The notes under the pieces: model-generated
What the model saw: the letters and a program-made list of their open reading frames with translations, nothing else
The model's database searches: none
What the model was told of the DNA's origin: nothing
Position numbers and translations under genes: made by a program
Assembly: GCF_022808715.1 (NCBI RefSeq)
Contig: NZ_JAKZKX010000005.1
Coordinates: forward strand, 62,001 to 126,000
Direction: 5' to 3'
Length of the DNA stretch: 64,000 bases
DNA from: Fundidesulfovibrio agrisoli
Lineage (GTDB): Bacteria; Desulfobacterota; Desulfovibrionia; Desulfovibrionales; Desulfovibrionaceae
In this document: positions 10,903 to 18,844 of the stretch, one piece after another
Layout of the letters: each line of letters opens with the position of its first letter
How positions within the stretch are numbered: position 1 is the stretch's first letter

Positions 10903-11910
10903 ATGCTTATCCGTACGATCATTCACGCGGCCTTGGCCGCGCTGCTCCTGGCCGCGCCCGCGGCCGCGGAGACCATAACCTTCCAGGGCAAGACCTTCAG
11001 CCCCAACGGCTACGACCTGGGCACCCCCCACGCCTCCGAGGCCGACCTCAAGGCCTTCGAGGCCGAGGCCAAGGCCCAGAGCGCCAAGAAGAAGGACGAC
11101 GAGGAGGAGACCCTGGTCCGCCCCTTCACGGGCTCCATCAAGATCATCAAGGTCCTGGTCAACATCGGGGACACGGTGGTGCCGGAGCAGCCCCTGATCG
11201 AGTATTCGCTGCCCCTTTCGGTGGTGGAGTCCGAGCTGCACAGGCTCTCCAGCTATGACCTGCGCATGCTCGACACCCAGGTGGAGCGCCTGCAGATATC
11301 GCTCGACAAGCGCAACGCCGATTACAAGGAAATCAGGATGCGCGCCGAGCGCGGCCTGGCCTCCGACCAGGAGATGACCGACGCCCGGCGCGAGATCGAC
11401 CTGGCCCGCATGAAGCTGGAGATCAACCGCCAGCTCTACAAGGCCGAAAAGGACCAGCATCAGGTCTTCGAGGAAATCTTCGCCTCCAAGTTCGGCAAGG
11501 TGAACCCCAAGGCCCAGAAGCACCTGACCTTCACCGGCAAGATCCAGGCCCCGGACGCCGGGGTGGTGCTGGCCATCAACCCGGCCATCATGCCCGGCAT
11601 GGAGATCAACAAGCCCACCTACGTCATGCGCATCGGGCCAATCGACCCGCTCATCATCCGGGCCCTGGTGCACGAGTCCCTGGTGGTCAAGCTGCGCGAG
11701 GGCGACAAGGCCAAGGTGAGCTTCGACGTGCTGCCCGGCAAGACCTTCGAGGCCGTGATGAGCCGGGTGGGCATCTCCTCCGCGCAGTCGGACCCGCAGT
11801 TCCCCTCGCACTACGAGGTGCAGCTGACCCTGCCCAACCCGGACAAGAGCCTCCGGGAAGGCATGCGAGGCAACGTCACCGTGGAAGTGCCCGATACGCC
11901 CCGGAGTTAG
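10903..11910 (+). CDS. HlyD-family periplasmic adaptor without adjacent transporter
   Basis: The 335-residue protein starts MLIRTIIHAALAALLLAAP with a signal peptide cleaved near AAAETI. A lipoyl-like segment (PFTGSIKIIKVLVNIGDTVV) is followed by a long charged coiled coil (residues about 105-185), the second lipoyl half (GKIQAPDAGVVLAINPAIMPG) and a barrel domain ending in EGMRGNVTVEV. This is the layout of membrane-fusion proteins of RND, ABC or type I systems. No permease or outer-membrane partner lies next to it. The preceding gene is tunR, 130 bp away behind a hairpin, so co-regulation is possible but unproven. The ATG at 10903 has CGGAGG upstream; an earlier in-frame start would spoil the signal peptide. 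Confidence 0.8.
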   Translation: MLIRTIIHAALAALLLAAPAAAETITFQGKTFSPNGYDLGTPHASEADLKAFEAEAKAQSAKKKDDEEETLVRPFTGSIKIIKVLVNIGDTVVPEQPLIEYSLPLSVVESELHRLSSYDLRMLDTQVERLQISLDKRNADYKEIRMRAERGLASDQEMTDARREIDLARMKLEINRQLYKAEKDQHQVFEEIFASKFGKVNPKAQKHLTFTGKIQAPDAGVVLAINPAIMPGMEINKPTYVMRIGPIDPLIIRALVHESLVVKLREGDKAKVSFDVLPGKTFEAVMSRVGISSAQSDPQFPSHYEVQLTLPNPDKSLREGMRGNVTVEVPDTPRS

Positions 11911-11940
11911 GCCCCGCCAGTCAGCCGTCCCCCATTCCGG

Positions 11941-11979
11941 CCCGGAGTGCGCCACGAACGCGCTCCGGGTTTCGATTTT
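11941..11979 (+). terminator. Rho-independent terminator after the HlyD-like gene
   Basis: Stem 11941-11951 pairs with 11959-11969 (one G-T pair), loop CCACGAA, then a T-rich tail. Confidence 0.8.
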
Positions 11980-12037
11980 CGCGGCAGCCTGTCGGGAATT
12001 GCCTGCTGGCGAAATCCGCCAGGCCAGGCTCCGGGGC

Positions 12038-12457
12038 TTATGCCCCCACGGCGGTTTCGCGCTCACCGGAGCGCGGCTCGAACCCCTCGCCCATGTGAAG
12101 CCGCGCGCCGCCCATGCGGTCCTCGTAGACTTCGCCCCATTGGCGCAACTGGTCCAGAATGGGCACCAGCCCCGCGCCGAGCTCCGTGAGCCCGTACTCC
12201 ACCCTGGGCGGCACCTCGCGGTACACCGTGCGGTGCACCAGGCCGTCCGCCTCCAGCTCGCGCAGTTGGCGGGTGAGCATGCGCTCGGTCACGCCGGGCA
12301 TGCCGCGCCTGAGCTCGCTGAAGCGCAGCACCCGCGCCTCCGAAAGATGATACAGGATGATGGGCTTCCACTTGCCGCCCATCACTTGCAGGGTCAGTTC
12401 GAAAAAACAGCGGTACTGCCTGCCGTTCAACTCCTTGGTCTTGCACGCCTTGGCCAT
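12038..12457 (-). CDS. HxlR-family winged-helix regulator
   Basis: The 139-residue protein has the HxlR signature: C[18 protein letters not shown] (about 16-36), then [33 protein letters not shown] and the wing [16 protein letters not shown]. Family members act as dimers and often sense redox or electrophile stress through a cysteine near the N-terminus; here CKTKEL and YRCFFEL supply candidates. It is divergent from an iron-sulfur flavoprotein gene with a palindrome between them, so it probably controls that gene. A GTG at 12469 would lie inside the palindrome; the ATG at 12457 with GAGG upstream is preferred. Confidence 0.88.
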   Translation of the reverse strand: MAKACKTKELNGRQYRCFFELTLQVMGGKWKPIILYHLSEARVLRFSELRRGMPGVTERMLTRQLRELEADGLVHRTVYREVPPRVEYGLTELGAGLVPILDQLRQWGEVYEDRMGGARLHMGEGFEPRSGERETAVGA

Positions 12458-12467
12458 GGCTCGCCTC

Positions 12468-12485
12468 ACTATACAAAATGATAGT
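12468..12485. promoter_or_regulatory. Putative HxlR operator
   Basis: ACTAT and ATAGT face each other across eight bases (ACAAAATG) in the divergent region between the HxlR gene and the flavoprotein gene. HxlR proteins such as YodB bind short AT-rich inverted repeats of this type. Site not tested. Confidence 0.5.
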
Positions 12486-12581
12486 ATGGCACATTTCAGA
12501 CCATACTTGCGTTTTTATCCGCAAGCCCGCATATGGCAGCCAAGAACACCACGCGTCAAGAACGCGCAGGAGGTCACACGC

Positions 12582-13199
12582 ATGAAAGCCATCGCCATCA
12601 ACGGCAGCCCGCGCAAGGGCGGCAATACCGAAACCCTGCTCAAGGCCGTGCTCGCCCCGCTGGAGGAAGCCGGCTGGGAGACGAGCCTGGTGCGCATCGG
12701 GGGCAAGAAGGTCCGGGGCTGCAAGGCCTGCTACAAGTGCTTCGAGCTCAAGAACGACCGCTGCATCATGGATAACGACCTGCTCAACGAGACCCTCCGG
12801 GCCGTGCTGGAGGCCGACGCCCTGATCCTGGGCTCGCCCACCTATTTCGCCGACGTCTCCGCAGAGATGAAGGCCTTCATCGACCGCGCGGGCCTGGTCT
12901 CCATCGCCAACGGCGGCCGCCTGGCGGGCAAGATCGGCGCCTCCGTGGTGGCCGTGCGCCGTGGCGGGGCCACCCACGTCTTCGACACCATGAACCACCT
13001 GTTCCAGATTTCGGGCATGATCATCCCCGGCTCCACCTACTGGAACATGGGCTACGGCCTGGCCCCGGACGACGTCTGCAAGGACGCCGAGGCCCTGCGC
13101 AACATGGGCCACCTGGGCAGGATGATCGCCTGGCTGGGCGAGGTGGTGGTGAAGAACAAGGCCACCATGCCCGGCATGCCCGCCGTGGGCGAAGGCTGA
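12582..13199 (+). CDS. Iron-sulfur flavoprotein / NADPH-dependent FMN reductase family
   Basis: The 205-residue flavodoxin-fold protein has the FMN phosphate loop GSPRKGGNTE (8-17) and a compact cysteine motif C47-x2-C50-x2-C53-x7-C61, typical of Isf-type proteins that bind a 4Fe-4S cluster, followed by GSPTYFADVSAEMKAFIDR. Isf proteins move electrons between ferredoxin and oxidants such as peroxide or oxygen in anaerobes. AGGAGG precedes the ATG; the frame is open upstream without a matching start. The divergent HxlR gene and the monooxygenase 11 bp downstream suggest a small stress-responsive operon. Confidence 0.85.
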   Translation: MKAIAINGSPRKGGNTETLLKAVLAPLEEAGWETSLVRIGGKKVRGCKACYKCFELKNDRCIMDNDLLNETLRAVLEADALILGSPTYFADVSAEMKAFIDRAGLVSIANGGRLAGKIGASVVAVRRGGATHVFDTMNHLFQISGMIIPGSTYWNMGYGLAPDDVCKDAEALRNMGHLGRMIAWLGEVVVKNKATMPGMPAVGEG

Positions 13200-13210
13200 G
13201 GAGGCGCGCC

Positions 13211-13501
13211 ATGCCGCAGGTGACCGTGGTGGCCACGCTGGTGGCCAAAAAGGGCTGCGACCAGGAACTGGAGAAGCTGCTGAGGGGCCTTGTGGGCCAC
13301 TCCCGCAAGGACGAAGGCTGCGTCCAGTACGACCTGCACCGGGGCATCGAAGAGCCTCGCGCGTACGTGTTCTACGAGATCTGGGAGAGCATGGAGCTCT
13401 TGCAGAAGCACTCCAAGACCCCGCATCTGGAGGCGCTGCAGCGCGACGGGGCCGCCCTGATCGAAAGCAGGGACATCAAGGTGCTGGAGAAGATCGCCTA
13501 G
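13211..13501 (+). CDS. Antibiotic biosynthesis monooxygenase (ABM)-domain protein, putative quinol monooxygenase
   Basis: This 96-residue protein is one ferredoxin-like ABM domain: VTVVATLVAKKGCDQELEKL, DEGCVQYDLHRG, YVFYEIWESMELLQKH and HLEAL. It resembles YgiN/YcnE-type small dimers that modify quinols or flavin-like aromatics without a cofactor. It is 11 bp behind the iron-sulfur flavoprotein and shares its direction, so the pair probably acts on the same redox or quinone stress. Confidence 0.85.
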   Translation: MPQVTVVATLVAKKGCDQELEKLLRGLVGHSRKDEGCVQYDLHRGIEEPRAYVFYEIWESMELLQKHSKTPHLEALQRDGAALIESRDIKVLEKIA

Positions 13502-13532
13502 GAACGGGGCGGAAGCACCCAGCCAAATAGAA

Positions 13533-13571
13533 AGCCCCTGTCCCGTTTATGCGGGGCAGGGGCTCTGTTGT
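13533..13571. terminator. Hairpin terminator between convergent genes
   Basis: Stem 13533-13545 pairs with 13552-13564 (one G-T pair) around a six-base loop, followed by CTGTTGTT. It probably serves both the ABM gene and nikL, which converge here. Confidence 0.75.
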
Positions 13572-13591
13572 TCTAGCGTAGGTCGGAGGCT

Positions 13592-14227
13592 CTATTTCTT
13601 TGGCCGCTTGAACCAGGCGGCGATGCCCACCAGCCCGATGATCCAGCCCAGACCGCCGACGATGTCGCGCATCCTGGCGGACTGGTCCTGCTCGGCCATG
13701 CGGGCCAGTTGCAGGCGCAGGGGGGCCAGCTTCTCCTCCACGATGGGGGGCACGGCCTTGGCCACGGCCTGTTCCACCAGCGCGGCCAGCCTGGCCTCAT
13801 CCATGGTTCCGGCTGGCGCGGCTGGCGTGGCAATCGCGGCCGGGGCGCCAGCCGAGGCGGGGGAGGAGGGGGCCGGGGCCGCGTTGGCGGCCAGGCCCTG
13901 GTTCTGCCCCAAATCCTGAGCGGTGAGGGTGTAATCGTTCTGGTGGCCTTCCCCGGCCTTGAGCACCAGGCGCAGCGGCGGGGTGTAGGAGGCGGGAAGG
14001 GGGATGCGGAAAGCTCCGTCCGCCCCGGTGCGGCCCTGGGCCACCACCGCGCCGCTGGCGTCGTACACCTCCACGGGCGAGTCCATGGCCTTGCCGCCCC
14101 CGCTGAAATAGGCCTCGCCCACCAGCGCGCCGTTCTCGGCCACGGCGAACACGTTGACCTTGTGGGCCAGGGCGGGCGCGGCGCAAATGAGGCAGGCCAG
14201 CAGCGGGAGGGCGGCGAAAGCGCGCAC
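13592..14227 (-). CDS. nikL: NikL/CbiL-like accessory protein of ECF nickel/cobalt transport
   Basis: The 211-residue protein has a signal peptide (LPLLACLICAAPALA), then HKVNVFAVAENGALVGEAYF and FSGGGKAMDSPVEVYD, a beta-sandwich opening typical of NikL/CbiL. A proline/alanine-rich linker follows, then a coiled region and a C-terminal membrane helix (DIVGGLGWIIGLVGIAAW). In other bacteria NikK and NikL accompany the NikMQO transporter. Here nikK lies 2 bp upstream, but no M, Q or O gene follows. The start is a GTG at 14227, chosen by position after nikK and the signal peptide. Confidence 0.78.
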   Translation of the reverse strand: MRAFAALPLLACLICAAPALAHKVNVFAVAENGALVGEAYFSGGGKAMDSPVEVYDASGAVVAQGRTGADGAFRIPLPASYTPPLRLVLKAGEGHQNDYTLTAQDLGQNQGLAANAAPAPSSPASAGAPAAIATPAAPAGTMDEARLAALVEQAVAKAVPPIVEEKLAPLRLQLARMAEQDQSARMRDIVGGLGWIIGLVGIAAWFKRPKK

Positions 14228-14229
14228 GG

Positions 14230-14997
14230 CTATTTCCCCGCCACGGGGTGGAAGTAGACCCAGATCACCCCGCCGAGCTCCACCTTCTTGTCCTTGCCGT
14301 CCTTCTTGAGCCTGGCGTCGTCGTCGGTGAGCGCGGCGAAGCCCCACCAGCCCGCCCAGGGCGCGGCGTAACTGAACACCCCGGCCCCGTCGGTCTTGAC
14401 CACCTGGGTCACGTAGGCCTCGCCCGGGGCCTTGCGCGCGCCGTCGGCGTTGAAGAACTCCACCTCCACCTCGGCGTTGGCCAGGGGCTTGCCCTTGTGC
14501 AGCACCTTGCCCGTGAACACGTTGCCCGCGTACAGCGCGAACGGCTTGACCATGGGGACGATCTCGAGCTTCTGGCCCAGGGGCTTGTCCCACCCGTCCT
14601 CGCCGCCCAGGGCGCTGACCACGGTCTTGGTCAGGTGCAGGATGAATTTGTCCTCAGAGGGCTCGAAGTAGGGCTGCGGCGTGACCGTGAACATGTACAC
14701 GCCAGGGGCCTTCACGGCGTAGTTGGCCATCCAGGCCTGCTTGCCGTCGATGGCGGCGGGTTTCAGGGACGCGCTCACGTCCTCGGGTTTCCCCTTGCCG
14801 GTGACTTCGAGCTTGGGCTTGGCCATGTCCATGCCCTGGTTCTCCATGGGGTGCCAGAAGCGGATATCCAGGTTGAAGGCCTTGGGGCCGTCCTTGGTGA
14901 CGATGTTGCGGTCGGGCACGACCATGCCGAAGTGGGCCTGCGCCGGTACGCACAGGGCGAGCAGGGCGAGCAGCGAGAGCAGGGCGACGCGGGACAT
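14230..14997 (-). CDS. nikK: DUF4198 periplasmic protein, NikK-like
   Basis: The 255-residue secreted protein begins with a signal peptide ending LCVPAQAHFGMVVPD, then reads like DUF4198/NikK proteins: FNLDIRFWHPMENQGMDM, a strand-rich central part, an AYVTQVVKTDGAGVFSY block and WAGWWGFAAL near the end. Histidines right after cleavage (AHFGM and FWHPMENQGM) could bind metal. NikK family members are thought to help nickel or cobalt reach ECF-type importers. It forms a two-gene unit with nikL, missing the transporter core. Confidence 0.8.
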   Translation of the reverse strand: MSRVALLSLLALLALCVPAQAHFGMVVPDRNIVTKDGPKAFNLDIRFWHPMENQGMDMAKPKLEVTGKGKPEDVSASLKPAAIDGKQAWMANYAVKAPGVYMFTVTPQPYFEPSEDKFILHLTKTVVSALGGEDGWDKPLGQKLEIVPMVKPFALYAGNVFTGKVLHKGKPLANAEVEVEFFNADGARKAPGEAYVTQVVKTDGAGVFSYAAPWAGWWGFAALTDDDARLKKDGKDKKVELGGVIWVYFHPVAGK

Positions 14998-15072
14998 GGA
15001 GTTCCTCCTGGTGTTATGGATCGGCAGATCGTGTAACCCAGGTAATACGAATTTACAATGCGTGTTACCGGC

Positions 15073-15828
15073 CTATTTGCGGGCCAGCACCTGCCGCCAG
15101 TCGTCCCCCACCATCTTGAGCAGGGCGGCCCGGGCCACCAGGTCGTAGCCGGAGCGGGCGTAGGCCGGGTCATGATAGATGGAGTCCATCTGCGTCACCA
15201 CGTCCTCCATGGGCAGCGGCATCAGGGCCTTCATGCAGGCCTGGCCCTTGGGCGTGTCGCCCATGCGCTGGTTGCACAAGCCCACGGCCATGTCGCCGAA
15301 ACCCTCCAGGAAGAACATCTTGGCGAACTGCTCCGCCCCCAGCCAGGTCTGGGCGAAGGTGGGCTTGGAGCCGGAGCTTTCGGGGATGAAGGCGTCCAGG
15401 TCGATGGGCCAGAGCCAGGGGTAGTCGAAGAGCAGGTTGTCGTCGAACTGCGGGTCGCGGATGGGTTCGCCGGTCTCCTTGAAGCGGATGCCCTTGTCCT
15501 GCGCCATCTGCAGGCTGCGGTAGGCGGTCAGGATCATGGGCTGGCGCTGGTAGAGCGGGTCGGAGGCGAAGTGGTCCATGTTGGTGACGGCCTGGTCCAC
15601 GCGCACGCGCTTGAGCTTGGGCTCGCCCGGGGTGATCTCGGCGAAGGCGCGGGTGCCGGCGGCCGCGCCGGTCATGTAGCACTTTTTCGCGTTGGCGGGC
15701 ATCTTGGCCCAGGAACCGGTGGAGGTCCTGTCCTGGCCTTGGGCTTGCGCTTGGGCCTCGGGCAGGACGCAGTCGGGGGAGAAGAGGGCGGCGAGCAGGA
15801 GCAGTGCCAGATTGAGGCTTAGACGCAT
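15073..15828 (-). CDS. Secreted protein of unknown function
   Basis: The 251-residue product starts MRLSLNLALLLLAALFS, a Sec signal peptide ending near EAQAQAQ. The mature part is alpha-helical, with several W/F/M-rich segments (PWLWPIDLDAFIPESS, FAQTWLGAEQFAKMFFLEGF), three cysteines and no motif I recognise. The ATG at 15828 has GGAG upstream and starts the signal peptide, although the frame is open further. It lies alone between nikK and hyi. Confidence 0.65.
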   Translation of the reverse strand: MRLSLNLALLLLAALFSPDCVLPEAQAQAQGQDRTSTGSWAKMPANAKKCYMTGAAAGTRAFAEITPGEPKLKRVRVDQAVTNMDHFASDPLYQRQPMILTAYRSLQMAQDKGIRFKETGEPIRDPQFDDNLLFDYPWLWPIDLDAFIPESSGSKPTFAQTWLGAEQFAKMFFLEGFGDMAVGLCNQRMGDTPKGQACMKALMPLPMEDVVTQMDSIYHDPAYARSGYDLVARAALLKMVGDDWRQVLARK

Positions 15829-16027
15829 GGGGGGTCTCCGCTGGTTGAGGTGTGGGCGCAGTGTAGCCCGGCCCGGGAGCGCGGGCAACGCCGGAATGTC
15901 TCCCCCGCATTGACGGGGTGTGGCGGCTGGCTTTATTCGGTGGATCTGATGCGCCTTCCGTGCATCCCAGAGCTTTCCGAGCCCCGCGCGGGGTTCACAA
16001 CCGGCCGCAGCGCCAAAGGATGACCCC

Positions 16028-16813
16028 ATGCCCAACTTCGCCGCGAACCTCTCCATGCTGTTCACGGAGATGCCCTTCGAGCAGCGTTTCGCCGCAGCCG
16101 CCAAAGTGGGCTTCAAGGCCGTGGAGTACCTCTTCCCCTACGACTACCCGCCGGAGCGGCTGGCCGCCCTGCTGGCGGAGAACGGGCTCAAGCAGGTGCT
16201 CTTCAACCTCCCCGCCGGGGACTGGGCCGCCGGGGACCGGGGCATCGCGGCGGACCCGGCCCGCGTGGGCGAGTTCCGCGCCGGGGTCGACCGGGCCATC
16301 ATCTACGCCCGGGCCCTGGGCGTGAAACAGCTCAACTGCCTGGCGGGCAAGGAACGCGAGGACGCGCACCACGCCGACCAGTGGGTCACCCTGAAGGAGA
16401 ACCTGCGCTTCGCCGCCGACCGCCTGGCCGAGAACGGCCTGACCCTGCTGACCGAGTTCATCAACCGCCGCGACATGCCGGGCTTCTTCCTCCACACCCT
16501 GGAGCAGGCTCTGGCCATGGTGGAGCAGGTGGATCGGCCCAACCTGTTCATCCAGTACGACGTGTACCACGCCCAGCGGGCCGGGGGCGAACTGGCGGCC
16601 AGCCTGGCCCAGAACCTGGGGCGCATCGCCCACGTGCAAATCGCGGACAACCCCGGCAGGCACCAGCCCGGCACCGGTGAGATCAACTACGGGTTCCTGC
16701 TCAGCGAGTTGGACCGCCTGGGCTACGAGGGCTTCGTGGGCCTGGAGTACGTGCCCAGCCCGGACACCGAGTCTTCGTTGGCCTGGCTGCAAAGGCACGG
16801 CTTCTCGCTCTAA
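16028..16813 (+). CDS. hyi: Hydroxypyruvate isomerase family (TIM-barrel)
   Basis: The 261-residue protein is full length for Hyi: FAANLSMLFTEMPFEQRF at the start, then VGFKAVEYLFPYDYP, TEFINRRDMPGFFLH, FIQYDVYHAQRAGG, HVQIADNPGRHQPGTGEI and GLEYVPSPDTE. These hold the sugar isomerase metal ligands (E and D in TEFIN, QYDVYH, HVQIAD, LEY). Hyi interconverts hydroxypyruvate and tartronate semialdehyde. The tartronate semialdehyde reductase gene follows at 24 bp. No glyoxylate carboligase gene is seen here. AAGGA precedes the start. Confidence 0.88.
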   Translation: MPNFAANLSMLFTEMPFEQRFAAAAKVGFKAVEYLFPYDYPPERLAALLAENGLKQVLFNLPAGDWAAGDRGIAADPARVGEFRAGVDRAIIYARALGVKQLNCLAGKEREDAHHADQWVTLKENLRFAADRLAENGLTLLTEFINRRDMPGFFLHTLEQALAMVEQVDRPNLFIQYDVYHAQRAGGELAASLAQNLGRIAHVQIADNPGRHQPGTGEINYGFLLSELDRLGYEGFVGLEYVPSPDTESSLAWLQRHGFSL

Positions 16814-16837
16814 CCGCCGTCACCGGAGGACGACGCC

Positions 16838-17725
16838 ATGAAGAAGATAGGATTCATCGGTCTGGGGATCATGGGCAAGCCCATGTGCCGCAACCTGCTC
16901 AGGGCGGGCTATCCGCTCACGGTCTGGAGCCGGACCCGCAGGGATGTGGACCTGCTGGCGGCGGACGGCGCGGTGGCGGCGGATTCGCCCAAGGCCGTGG
17001 CCCGCAACTCCGAGATCGTCATCACCATGGTGCCCAACTCCCCGCAGGTGCGGGAGGTGGTGCTGGGGCCGGGCGGCGTGATCGAGGGGGCCGAGCCGGG
17101 CTCCATCCTGGTGGACATGAGCTCCATCGCTCCCCTGGCCAGCAAGGAGATCGCCTCCCAACTGGCGCTGCGCGAGATCCGCATGCTGGACGCCCCGGTG
17201 AGCGGCGGGGAGCCCAAGGCAGTTGAAGGCACGCTTTCCGTGATGGTGGGCGGCGCGCAGGCCGATTTCGACGAGTGCCTGCCCGTGCTCAAGGCCATGG
17301 CCTCGTCCGTGGTGCGCGTGGGCGAGATCGGCGCGGGCAACGTGACCAAGCTGGCCAACCAGATCATCGTGGCCCTGAACATCGCGGCGGTGTCCGAGGC
17401 CTTGACCCTGGCCACCAAGGCCGGTGTGGACCCGGAGCTGGTCTATCAGGCCATCCGGGGCGGGCTGGCGGGCAGCACCGTGCTGGAGGCCAAGGCCTCC
17501 ATGATGCTCGCGGGCGACGTGAAGCCGGGCTTCAAGGTGAACCTGCACGCCAAGGATCTCTACAACGTGCTGGAGACCTCCCACGAGCTCAACGTGAGCC
17601 TGCCGCTGACCGCGCAGGTCATGGAGATCGTGCAGGCGCTCAAGGCGGAGGGCTTCGGGGATTCGGACCACAGCGCCATCATCCGCTACTACGAGAACCT
17701 GGCCAAGGTGCAGGTGCGGCGCTAG
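16838..17725 (+). CDS. garR: 2-hydroxy-3-oxopropionate (tartronate semialdehyde) reductase
   Basis: This 295-residue beta-hydroxyacid dehydrogenase has the N-terminal NAD(P) loop GFIGLGIMGKPM (5-16), the substrate motif DAPVSGGEPKAVEGTLSVM and the catalytic lysine in GAGNVTKLANQI. It would reduce tartronate semialdehyde to D-glycerate. It is paired with hyi upstream, which fits a route from hydroxypyruvate or glyoxylate to glycerate. A GGAGG site precedes the start; a terminator follows. Confidence 0.9.
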   Translation: MKKIGFIGLGIMGKPMCRNLLRAGYPLTVWSRTRRDVDLLAADGAVAADSPKAVARNSEIVITMVPNSPQVREVVLGPGGVIEGAEPGSILVDMSSIAPLASKEIASQLALREIRMLDAPVSGGEPKAVEGTLSVMVGGAQADFDECLPVLKAMASSVVRVGEIGAGNVTKLANQIIVALNIAAVSEALTLATKAGVDPELVYQAIRGGLAGSTVLEAKASMMLAGDVKPGFKVNLHAKDLYNVLETSHELNVSLPLTAQVMEIVQALKAEGFGDSDHSAIIRYYENLAKVQVRR

Positions 17726-17752
17726 TGTGCCTTTTACTGGTTGGGATTTTAT

Positions 17753-17790
17753 AGCCGCGTCCGTGTGAACGGGCGCGGCTTTTGTATTTA
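17753..17790 (+). terminator. Rho-independent terminator after garR
   Basis: Stem 17753-17764 pairs with 17769-17780 (one G-T pair) around GTGA, followed by TTTTGTATTTA. Confidence 0.85.
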
Positions 17791-17797
17791 TTGGGTG

Positions 17798-17916
17798 GGC
17801 CAGCCTGTGGCGTCGCGCGTCCCGGCGGGGCGATCCTAGCTGCCGGGCCTGCGGCCCTCTGGCGAAGCGCCAGCTCGGGATCACCCCGCCGGGACGCGCG
17901 ACACCACAGACTGGCC
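17798..17916. repeat. Long imperfect inverted repeat (39-bp arms) with inner hairpin
   Basis: Arm 17798-17836 is the reverse complement of 17878-17916 apart from three mismatches. The 41-bp centre contains a further small stem (CTGGC...GCCAG near 17859-17873). No ORF is carried. The size and structure recall a REP/MITE-like element or a structured RNA. The remaining gap to 18067 shows nothing further. Confidence 0.6.
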
Positions 17917-18067
17917 AGCGGCAACACGTGGCCTGCGTGATGAAGCGATTGGGGGGGGAGGGGCGCGGTATCCGGCCCAGCGCGAAGCTATATGGGATTG
18001 CAAAGGGAGGAACTCCCTTTGCCCGCCGGAGGCATTCTTCACTCCGTGCTTTTCGTCTCCCGGCTTC

Positions 18068-18844
18068 TCAGGTCAGGGCTTCCCCGGCGCGCAGCTTGGT
18101 CCTATAGCCGGAAATCTCCTCCTCCATGTCGCGCAGGCGGGCCAGCACGGCCTGCTCTTCGTCCGTTCTGGCCAGGACGGCCTGAACGGCCCCGTGGCGG
18201 ATCACCAGCCGCCTGTGCGCGGAGAGGGCCAGCACCGGGTCGTGCGTGGCCATGACCACGATCTTGTCGCTTTTGACCAGCAGCTCCAAGGCGCGGCGCT
18301 TGTCCACCCCGGCGTTCTCGATCTCGTCGATGAGCAGCACGGGCGACCAACTGAGCAGGGCCGTATCCGCGATCATGAGCGCGCGGGACTGCCCGCCCGA
18401 GAGCTGCGTGAGCTGCGCGTCCGGCCCGAAGGCCTCCCCGGCCAGCTCGTTGGCGGCCTCGAACACCTGCCGGGCCACGGCGTCGGGGTCCCGGGCCTCG
18501 CGGCTCAGGGCGTGGGTGCGCAGGAAATCCATGACCTTCATGTCCAGCACGAAGTTCATGTTCTGGGTCAGCTGGGCCACCAGCCTGCCTTGCAGGGCGA
18601 AACGCCCGTCCGCAGTGGGGGCCGCGCCGTCCAGCAGCAGGGTGCGCCCGGTGGGGGTGTCCGCCGCGGCCAGGGACTCGATGTCGGAGAGGAAACGACT
18701 CTTGCCCGCGCCCGTGGGGCCGAGCAGGGCGGTCACCTCGCCCGCGCGGAAGTCCACGCCGTGGGCTTCGGGATTGCCGGACTTGTCCCGCCCGGCGGTG
18801 AGGGTCATGGAGCGCAGGCTCAGGATGGCGTTTTCACCCGTCAT
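18068..18844 (-). CDS. Soluble ABC-type ATPase of an uncharacterised three-gene operon
   Basis: The 258-residue protein has a complete ABC ATPase core: Walker A GPTGAGKS (42-49), a Q-loop region QLTQNMNF, signature LSGGQ (148-152), Walker B VLLIDEIE (169-176) and the switch His in VMATHDP. A helical C-terminal extension follows. There is no membrane segment and no permease gene in the operon. It overlaps the GTPase gene by 11 bp. It may act as a transporter ATPase with a distant permease, or as an energy module for metal-centre assembly; the latter is inferred from the GTPase partner. Confidence 0.82.
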   Translation of the reverse strand: MTGENAILSLRSMTLTAGRDKSGNPEAHGVDFRAGEVTALLGPTGAGKSRFLSDIESLAAADTPTGRTLLLDGAAPTADGRFALQGRLVAQLTQNMNFVLDMKVMDFLRTHALSREARDPDAVARQVFEAANELAGEAFGPDAQLTQLSGGQSRALMIADTALLSWSPVLLIDEIENAGVDKRRALELLVKSDKIVVMATHDPVLALSAHRRLVIRHGAVQAVLARTDEEQAVLARLRDMEEEISGYRTKLRAGEALT

